Positions 58,546 through 63,968 of a stretch of 63,968 nt of DNA are shown here, one piece after another. This DNA is from Chloroflexota bacterium. Its GTDB lineage: Bacteria > Chloroflexota > Anaerolineae > Anaerolineales > VGOW01. The stretch spans positions 1 through 63,968 of the forward strand of contig JACRBQ010000093.1 of the NCBI GenBank assembly GCA_016213135.1. Direction: 5' to 3'. Every line of letters starts with the position of its first letter. Position 1 is the stretch's first letter. The position numbers were made by a program, and so were the translations under genes. The notes beneath the pieces were generated by a model that worked only from the letters and a program-made list of their open reading frames with translations, did no database searches and was not told where the DNA came from.

Positions 58546-58877
58546 CCCTCGCCCGGCCCCATGCCGATGAGAGCCAGCCACCCCTGGCCGTAAGCGGCCA
58601 CGAACGCGCTCAGTTCCGTGCGGCTGAGGGCGCGGGCCTTGCCGGTGGAGAGCAGTATCCAGCGGTTGGGGCTGATCGCCGGAGGCCGCTGGCGACCGGC
58701 CAATGCTTTGGCGATGAGGTCGCGCTCCTTTGGCGTGGAGAGGGGAATGCGCAGGGTGCGGGTGCTCAACTCATCCACTGCTTCGCCGCAATGGGTGCAA
58801 AAATATTCCAGACCGGATTGCCGCACCTGGGCTTCTGTGCGTTCGCCGCAATTGGGGCAGAGATAGATTTTGGCCAT
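58542..58877 (-). CDS. Small zinc-ribbon protein
   Basis: A 111-residue protein, started at the ATG 58877. C7-x2-C10 (CPNCG) and C27-x2-C30 (CTHCG) form a zinc ribbon; the remaining 80 residues are probably a helical domain (LSTPKERDLIAKALAGRQRPP, RALSRTELSAFVAAYGQGWLALIGMG). First gene of the operon toward ndk. Function unknown. Confidence 0.75.
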   Translation of the reverse strand: MAKIYLCPNCGERTEAQVRQSGLEYFCTHCGEAVDELSTRTLRIPLSTPKERDLIAKALAGRQRPPAISPNRWILLSTGKARALSRTELSAFVAAYGQGWLALIGMGPGEG

Positions 58878-58914
58878 CGGTGACACAAGTATAGCGCAAA
58901 TAGAAAGAGCGCCT

Positions 58915-58942
58915 GGTTCGGATTGCGGAATGCGGATTGCGG
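58915..58942. repeat. Heptamer array M, 4 units (ATTGCGG)
   Basis: GGTTCGG, ATTGCGG, AATGCGG, ATTGCGG in phase, between the Zn-ribbon start and the antitoxin gene start. Confidence 0.75.
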
Positions 58943-58974
58943 AAGTACAATGTCTCCAATGGAGGAGACTCGAA

Positions 58975-59229
58975 ATGCTCAAAGTCCAAGGTGTTTATGA
59001 CGGCACGAGTGTGATTCTGCTTGAGCCGGTCACCTGGTCGCCTGACACAAAAGTGGAAGTCTTGATTCCCGACACTCCCGGTGATGCCGAGCAGGCCTAT
59101 TGGCGGCGCATCGTTGAATTGGGGCTGTTGAAGGAGTTTCGCCCCCGGCCAGTGTCCCCCGGGACATTCACGCCGGTGCAGATCGGCGGGCTGCCCCTAT
59201 CGCAGACGATTCTAGACGAGCGGCGCTAA
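58975..59229 (+). CDS. Antitoxin-like protein (DUF104/AF2212-like)
   Basis: An 84-residue protein, started at the ATG 58975 with a strong GGAGGA ribosome site. MLKVQGVYDGTSVILLEPV...DTKVEVLIPDTP matches the beta-strand start of DUF104/AF2212-like antitoxins; the end LPLSQTILDERR is the typical toxin-contact tail. Its stop overlaps the toxin start (TAATG). The toxin is broken, so this antitoxin is now an orphan. Confidence 0.8.
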   Translation: MLKVQGVYDGTSVILLEPVTWSPDTKVEVLIPDTPGDAEQAYWRRIVELGLLKEFRPRPVSPGTFTPVQIGGLPLSQTILDERR

Positions 59230-59369
59230 TGGCGCATCACTACTTTGACAGCAGCGCGCTGGTCAAGCGCAGCATCCGTAAGCAATTCTCCGCAATCCGA
59301 AATTCGCGATCTGCAACCCCAAATCGCTGCGCCGTCTCGACTCTGCTCCTCCCTCGCTGCTTCGCCTAG
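59229..59369 (+). pseudogene. Truncated VapC-like PIN toxin
   Basis: Starts MAHHYFDSSALVKRS, the classic N-terminus of a PIN-domain toxin (first catalytic Asp), then changes after about 15 codons into repeat translation and stops after 46 codons. Everything holding the other acidic residues is lost. The break point coincides with a heptamer array. Confidence 0.82.
59282..59323. repeat. Heptamer array N, 6 units, at the toxin break
   Basis: GCAATTC, TCCGCAA, TCCGAAA, TTCGCGA, TCTGCAA, CCCCAAA in phase. It starts about 12 bases after the last toxin-like codon. Confidence 0.75.
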
Positions 59370-59475
59370 TAGTTCACCAAATTTGGATCGCATAGTCGTA
59401 GCCTAGCCCCTTGTGGGCGGCGCACGCGCACAAGGCGCTAAACTACACAGCGTTCTAACATTGGCGGACTACTAG
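59366..59475. mobile_element. Hairpin element, MITE-like, about 110 bp
   Basis: Terminal inverted repeats CTAGTAGTTCACCAA and TTGGCGGACTACTAG (13 of 15 pair), an internal palindrome CCAAATTTGG and a second hairpin (59404-59415 with 59429-59440, one mismatch). The left end forms the stop codon of the toxin fragment. It may be a MITE or a folded RNA; no copy was noticed elsewhere in this window. Confidence 0.45.
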
Positions 59476-59512
59476 TACATGGCCGCAGGCTCTCAGGGCG
59501 CATAAGGGGCGG

Positions 59513-62500
59513 CTACACCTCGCCGATCGTTTGCAGAAACACTTCCACGACACCCGGATCGAAATGCGCGCCGGCCAGCGATCGAATATGCTCACGCACA
59601 GTGTCTTCGGGCCAGCCTGGCCGATACGGACGGTCGGAGCGCAAAGCGTCGTATACGTCCACCACGGCGAAGAGGCGCGCCGCCAGCGGAATCTGTTCGC
59701 CTTTGAGGCCGTGCGGGTAGCCCGTGCCGTCCCATTTCTCGTGATGGCAGTAAGGAATGTCGAGCGCCAGGCGCAGGTAGTTGATCGGCGCGAGCATGTC
59801 GTAAGCCAACTGCGGGTGCTGGCGCATAAGCACCCATTCGTCGTCGGTCAGTTTGTCCGGTTTGAGCAGGATGCTATCCGGCACGCCCATCTTGCCGATG
59901 TCGTGCAGGAGCGCGCCCCGGCGAACATGCACCAGTTCCACTTCGCCGAGGCCCATCGCCCGCGCCAGCCGCTCGGTCATTTCGGTGACGCGCAGGGTGT
60001 GGCCTTCGGTCTCACGGTCGCGCAGGTCGAGGGCGTGCGACCAGCCCTCGATAGTGGCGTCGTAGGCCAGCGAGAGTTCGACGTTGGAGCGTTGCAAATT
60101 GTCGAAGAGTTGCGCGTTGTCAATGGCAATGGCCGCCTGCCCGGCCAGCGTTTCGAGGAAGTTCAACCACGCCGAGTCGCCGTCCAGCGGCGCGCGGTGG
60201 AACACTTCGAGCACGCCTTTCACCTGCCCTTTGGCGATGAGCGGCACGCCGTAATAAGCCACAAAGCCCTCAGCCGAAAAGTAGGGCGAACACAGAAAAT
60301 CGGTCTTTCTTCCGCGCAGGTCTGGGATGTGGACGAGTTTCCGTTCCAGCGCGGCGCGCCCGGCATTCCCCTCGCCCAACCGCAATCTGGTATTCCTCAG
60401 GGCCTCTGTGCGGAGGCCGCGCCCGGCGGCGTACTCCAGCGCTTGCAGGTGCGGGTTGAATAACAGCACGCTGGCGGCGTCCACTTTCAGTTGACTGGTT
60501 AAGTGCTCCAGCAGGACGTTGAGAGTCATGCGCAAATCCATGCTGGCGGCGATGGCCTGGTCAATGCCGTGCAAGGCCTGCAATTGATCGAGTTGGCTCA
60601 CGGTCTCTTCGTACAGGCGCATGCGGTGCAGGGCGGCCCCGGCCATCTCGGCCAGCGATTCGAGCAGTCTCACTTGCTCAGTTGTGATTTGACGCGGGAG
60701 CGCCGCGGAGACGAACAGCACGCCGATCGTGACCGCGCCGGAGCGGATGGGCACGCACGCGCCGCCCCAGCCCAAAGGGATTTGCTCACGAGTCGTGGCG
60801 CGGGCCGCCGGGTCTTTCTGGAATTCAACGGAGACGTGCGCTTGCCCGCCGGCAAAGACTGCCCCGGCGATGCCCTCGCCGGGCTTAATCGGGGTTTCGT
60901 TCAATTGCTGGAACCAGCCGCGGGCAACGGCAGCGCGCAGTTCGTCGCTGTCTGAATCATAGAGCCAGATGACGCCGGCCCCCGTTTCCGTCACGGCCAG
61001 CGTTTCGTCCAGCAGAACGGGCAGGGCTTCGTCGCGGGTCTGCGCCGCGCGCAGGGCGGCGGAGACGGTGTGCAAGGCTTCGAGTTCGGCCAGTCGCAGG
61101 CGCAGTTCTTCCTCCGCCCGTTTGCGTTCGGTAATGTCGCGCACGAGCATGGAAACGGTTCTATAATGACCCTCGGCGGTGAGAATGGGGCTTATTCGCG
61201 CCACGAACCAGCGTTGCCCGCCAATGACTTCGAGCGGATATTCAATGTTCTCGGTCTGGCCGCTCGCCAACACGTGCTTGACTGCCTCGGCAAACGGGCG
61301 GCCATTTTCTTCACCCAGCATTTCCACGATGCGCCGTCCGAACACTTCGGCTTTGGGCCGGGCGAGCAAACTCTCGTTGCTGGTCCAAACATTGAGATAC
61401 GTTCCCTCTTCGTCAAACTCGAAGACTATGTCATCGAGCGAGGTCACCAAAGCCCGCATTTGGCGCTCGGATTCGAGAACAGTCGCCTCGGCCCGCTTGC
61501 GCGCGGTGATGTCGCGCAACACGCCTCGCGTCCCCGCTACCTTGCCGTCCTCCATGATTGGGAGAGGTTTGACTTCGACAACCGCGTTCGTTCCATCAAC
61601 GCGCACGACCTCGACGGTTGTCACTTCAGGGGACTGCCCGGTCTTCATGGCCTGCCTGAAGTACCCGGCAACTTCATTCAACATGGATGGCGCAACAAAC
61701 TCCATGAAGTTTCTGCCCATCAGCTGATCGGGATATTCGAAGCCCATCATGCGGGCGAGGGCCGGGTTGGCAAAAGTCAGTGCCCCACGATCATCGGTCA
61801 TGAAAATTCCGTCGCTTATCTCCGTAACCAGACCGCGATATTTTTCTTCGCTTTCGCGCAACGCCTCCTCCGCCCGCTTGTGCTCGGTGACTTCGCGAAC
61901 GATGGCGATATACAACTTGCGCCTACCAAGTTCAATCTGTGAAATGGAAACTTCGCTTGGAAACGCCTCGCCGTCGGCGCGTAAACAAGTTAGCGCCAAT
62001 GCGGATGTTTCCATCGAGCGTTTCGTTATGTCGGACTCGCCAAAGTCACGCACGAATTTTAGATGATCCGGGCGAAGGTTTTCGGGCATAAACCGAAGAA
62101 TCGAATGACCGATCGCCTCGCCCGCCGGACACTTGTATATGCGCTCTGCGGCGGGGTTGAAGATAACAACGCGTTGATCCTCGTCAGTGACGATGATCGC
62201 ATCCATCGCCGAGGACAGAATTTCAGACAATTGTGTCTGGCTTTCGCGCCGGGCAAATTCAGCTTGTTTGCGCTCGGTAATGTCGTGCGCCATGCCGCGC
62301 ACAAGGGGAACAGCCACGCCCTCGGTTCGCAGAGTGTTGTCGTATTCCCAGTAACGAGTTTCGCCGCCGGCAGTTTGGATCTGCATGATCCCGCTCGCCT
62401 GACCCGTGGCCCGGATTTTTTTCAGATACGCGCCGAAGGTGTGACGCACGTCGGGCACAAGCAGGTCGGTCAGATTCATGTGCAGCAAGGCTTCGCGCGG

Positions 62501-63439
62501 ATACCCGGTGAGCCGGACCGCCGCCTCGTTCACGGAGAGCAGTTTCCCGTCGAGGTCGTGAGTGCAAATCAAGTCCTGGCTGTTTTCAACCAGATCATGG
62601 TAACGGTTTTCGCTTTCGCGCAACGCTTCCGCCGCCCGCTTGCGTTCGGTGATGTCCTCGCCGATACTGGTTGTTCCAATAACGTGCCCTTCAGTGTCCC
62701 GCAAGATGGTGTTGCTCCACGAGACCAACCGGCGCTCGCCGGAAGCCGTGAGAATATCGTTTTCAAAGTGGGGAAAGATCGTGTCCTGCTTTATACTTGT
62801 CCTGAATCTATCTTCGAGATGCAATTCGGGAGGGACAAATAGCGCGAACCAGTTCTGTCCGAGCACATCCGCCCACTTGCGCTCGGTAAGGCGGAGCAGG
62901 TGATCGTTGCAAAAAACTATACGGCCTTCAACGTCGAGCATGACGGCAATCAAATCAACGTTCTCAAGCATTTCTCGGAATCGCCGCTCGCTTTCGCGCA
63001 ATTTTTCTTCCGCCTGCTTGCGTTCGGCCAGTTCCTGCGCCGCCCGTTGGTTCAGGTCGCTCATTCGGCCCACCACCCCGCCGGCAAAAAACAGAAGAAC
63101 TGTTCCCGAAGCGCCGCCTGCAGGATCGGTCATTACCGTCCACCCCGGCATGCCGGCAATATTCAATAACAAGACGTTCAGAGGAACGCACAGCGCCCCG
63201 GCCAGCAGGCCGCCCCGCATTCCTTGCAACCTTCCCGCTATAACCACCGGTAACAAGGCCAGCGAGACCACTGCCGGCCCCATGAGAGGGTTGAGCGCAA
63301 AGAAGGCCAGCGCGTAAAGGGCGAAAGCAACCACCACGACAGCCATCCGCGCCTGGCGTGACCGGAGGGTGAGGCGTTTTGCCCAAGCCCTGCCTGATTC
63401 GGCACTACCGGACTTGTTGCGAATGTTGTTTTGGCTCAT
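59513..63439 (-). CDS. Multi-PAS/GAF HD-GYP signalling protein
   Basis: A 1308-residue sensor, started at the ATG 63439, which has GAGGA upstream. Residues about 30-125 are 3-4 membrane helices; then five PAS domains in series (each followed by DITERKRAEEALRESE-type linkers) to about residue 780; two GAF domains (about 800-960 and 985-1130); and an HD-GYP domain at the end. HDIGKMGVPDSILLKPDKLT (near 1178), HHEKWDGTGYPHGL (near 1233) and DVYDALRSDRPYR show an intact metal site, so c-di-GMP hydrolysis is likely. No kinase or GGDEF part. Downstream lies the hairpin element; no terminator is obvious. Confidence 0.93.
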   Translation of the reverse strand: MSQNNIRNKSGSAESGRAWAKRLTLRSRQARMAVVVVAFALYALAFFALNPLMGPAVVSLALLPVVIAGRLQGMRGGLLAGALCVPLNVLLLNIAGMPGWTVMTDPAGGASGTVLLFFAGGVVGRMSDLNQRAAQELAERKQAEEKLRESERRFREMLENVDLIAVMLDVEGRIVFCNDHLLRLTERKWADVLGQNWFALFVPPELHLEDRFRTSIKQDTIFPHFENDILTASGERRLVSWSNTILRDTEGHVIGTTSIGEDITERKRAAEALRESENRYHDLVENSQDLICTHDLDGKLLSVNEAAVRLTGYPREALLHMNLTDLLVPDVRHTFGAYLKKIRATGQASGIMQIQTAGGETRYWEYDNTLRTEGVAVPLVRGMAHDITERKQAEFARRESQTQLSEILSSAMDAIIVTDEDQRVVIFNPAAERIYKCPAGEAIGHSILRFMPENLRPDHLKFVRDFGESDITKRSMETSALALTCLRADGEAFPSEVSISQIELGRRKLYIAIVREVTEHKRAEEALRESEEKYRGLVTEISDGIFMTDDRGALTFANPALARMMGFEYPDQLMGRNFMEFVAPSMLNEVAGYFRQAMKTGQSPEVTTVEVVRVDGTNAVVEVKPLPIMEDGKVAGTRGVLRDITARKRAEATVLESERQMRALVTSLDDIVFEFDEEGTYLNVWTSNESLLARPKAEVFGRRIVEMLGEENGRPFAEAVKHVLASGQTENIEYPLEVIGGQRWFVARISPILTAEGHYRTVSMLVRDITERKRAEEELRLRLAELEALHTVSAALRAAQTRDEALPVLLDETLAVTETGAGVIWLYDSDSDELRAAVARGWFQQLNETPIKPGEGIAGAVFAGGQAHVSVEFQKDPAARATTREQIPLGWGGACVPIRSGAVTIGVLFVSAALPRQITTEQVRLLESLAEMAGAALHRMRLYEETVSQLDQLQALHGIDQAIAASMDLRMTLNVLLEHLTSQLKVDAASVLLFNPHLQALEYAAGRGLRTEALRNTRLRLGEGNAGRAALERKLVHIPDLRGRKTDFLCSPYFSAEGFVAYYGVPLIAKGQVKGVLEVFHRAPLDGDSAWLNFLETLAGQAAIAIDNAQLFDNLQRSNVELSLAYDATIEGWSHALDLRDRETEGHTLRVTEMTERLARAMGLGEVELVHVRRGALLHDIGKMGVPDSILLKPDKLTDDEWVLMRQHPQLAYDMLAPINYLRLALDIPYCHHEKWDGTGYPHGLKGEQIPLAARLFAVVDVYDALRSDRPYRPGWPEDTVREHIRSLAGAHFDPGVVEVFLQTIGEV

Positions 63440-63654
63440 AACTCTATCCTCGTTGCGCCGCATTTTATGAGTGTAGGTGGCATCACTCTGCACCGCTGTT
63501 CACTTTCAAAAACGCCTCAGCCCCCAGCCGATGCCCCGACGCCGAGGCTGATTAAGGCGGGGACGAAGGCGATAAGCGCGACGACGATCTCGAAGCCGAT
63601 CCTTGAAGTCTGGCGCGGTGCTGATGAGTTTGCGTAGAATTAGAACAAATTTTC

Positions 63655-63670
63655 GGGGGGGGGGGGGGGT
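63655..63670. repeat. Homopolymer of 16 G
   Basis: Sixteen consecutive G in the non-coding right end. It may be a slippage-prone tract or a sequencing/assembly artefact. Confidence 0.85.
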
Positions 63671-63925
63671 AAAACGAGCGTGGCTGAAGCGCGAATTGAA
63701 ATTGCATTGGGGGGACACGGTTTCTTGAGTCGGGCTGATAAGACTATCTCATCCTTCCATAGGTCTTGATGCTATGCCAGCGTAGATCAAAATGATGCGC
63801 CACGCAATAGACACTGGTGTGGGTTTTACTGGACTTTATCCATTTCAAGGTGCATAGCAGACAGTATCCAACAGCCCATTGAAGAGGGCGCTGGGAATTG
63901 CGAGAGATGGCGTTTGCAGGGGTGA

Positions 63926-63955
63926 GTTCACGAATTTCACGGATGTCCACAGATG
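63926..63955. repeat. Decamer array, 3 units
   Basis: GTTCACGAAT, TTCACGGATG, TCCACAGATG in 10-base phase, the same class as 13096-13165. Confidence 0.55.
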
Positions 63956-63968
63956 GTGTCGGACGAGC

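Larger units (their letters stand above)
63440..63968. other. Right-end region without a convincing gene
   Basis: No ORF here has a recognisable product or ribosome site. On the minus strand, 63517-63639, an open frame without a start codon reads SRIGFEIVVALIAFVPALIS, a possible C-terminal membrane-helix remnant. A minus-strand frame at 63744-63950 ends FDLRWHSIKTYGRMR and is unrecognised. A run of 16 G and a decamer array are listed separately. Confidence 0.6.

Noticed and set aside
59400-59475. Integron attC site
   Set aside because: The hairpins are suggestive, but the core R' and R'' site pair is not present and no integrase is near.
59513-63439. Histidine kinase
   Set aside because: PAS and GAF domains are present but there are no H, N or G boxes; the output is HD-GYP.
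63744-63950. Possible transposase or HNH fragment at the right end
   Set aside because: The Cys/His-containing peptide has no recognisable motif or start signal.

Overview
The window looks like one contiguous piece of a GC-rich bacterial chromosome, most likely Chloroflexota (Anaerolineae-like). The basis is gene content rather than a marker gene: two DUF2298 ('Chlor_Arch_YYY') membrane proteins, an Agl23-like membrane protein, many giant GT-C glycosyltransferase-type proteins, and no rRNA, tRNA or CRISPR. Coding density is high and nearly every stretch is explained by genes.

Layout. 0.2-9.5 kb: a secreted beta-helix protein, a small exported protein, a Cys/Met-metabolism PLP enzyme, a small unknown protein, PEP carboxylase (ppc) and a class-V aminotransferase. 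9.2-37 kb, all on the minus strand: an envelope-glycan island with six large GT-C/PMT-like or DUF2298 proteins, a GT4 glycosyltransferase, a SAM methyltransferase, an AglD/LPG-synthase-type membrane protein, a FAD protein, an ECF sigma/anti-sigma pair, and lepA at the upstream end. 37-41.8 kb, plus strand: bcp peroxiredoxin, a membrane-anchored trypsin-like protease, an ABC exporter and a CBS-type Mn pyrophosphatase. 41.9-43.5 kb: a decayed GT-C gene with a frameshift. 43.5-50.8 kb: a molybdenum-hydroxylase operon (xdhC, a FAD/2Fe-2S fusion subunit, a small membrane protein, the Mo subunit, a MocA-like cytidylyltransferase), then a response regulator, a hydrolase and rsfS. 50.8-58.9 kb, minus strand: Zn-ribbon protein, ABC-2-like permease, HDAC-like deacetylase, a 1718-residue TPR protein with about 37 Trp-centred motifs, and ndk. 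59-59.5 kb: a broken toxin-antitoxin pair and a hairpin element. 59.5-63.4 kb: a multi-PAS/GAF HD-GYP sensor. The last 0.5 kb holds no convincing gene.

The most unusual signal is not a gene. At least 15 loci carry phased heptanucleotide arrays: 4 to 35 consecutive 7-mers, different words at different loci but the period kept exactly (two loci have occasional 8-mers). They fill intergenic gaps up to start and stop codons and also lie inside reading frames, where three heptamers make a 7-residue peptide repeat. The longest run is 35 heptamers (245 bp) inside a 5.3-kb membrane-protein gene. Two further loci have phased decamers. A second repeat class is short perfect palindromes, both intergenic and embedded in frame in genes; one of them encodes R-A-I-R-E-S-like peptides in two unrelated proteins. 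Together these repeats appear to be remodelling protein ends, loops and leaders throughout this genome.
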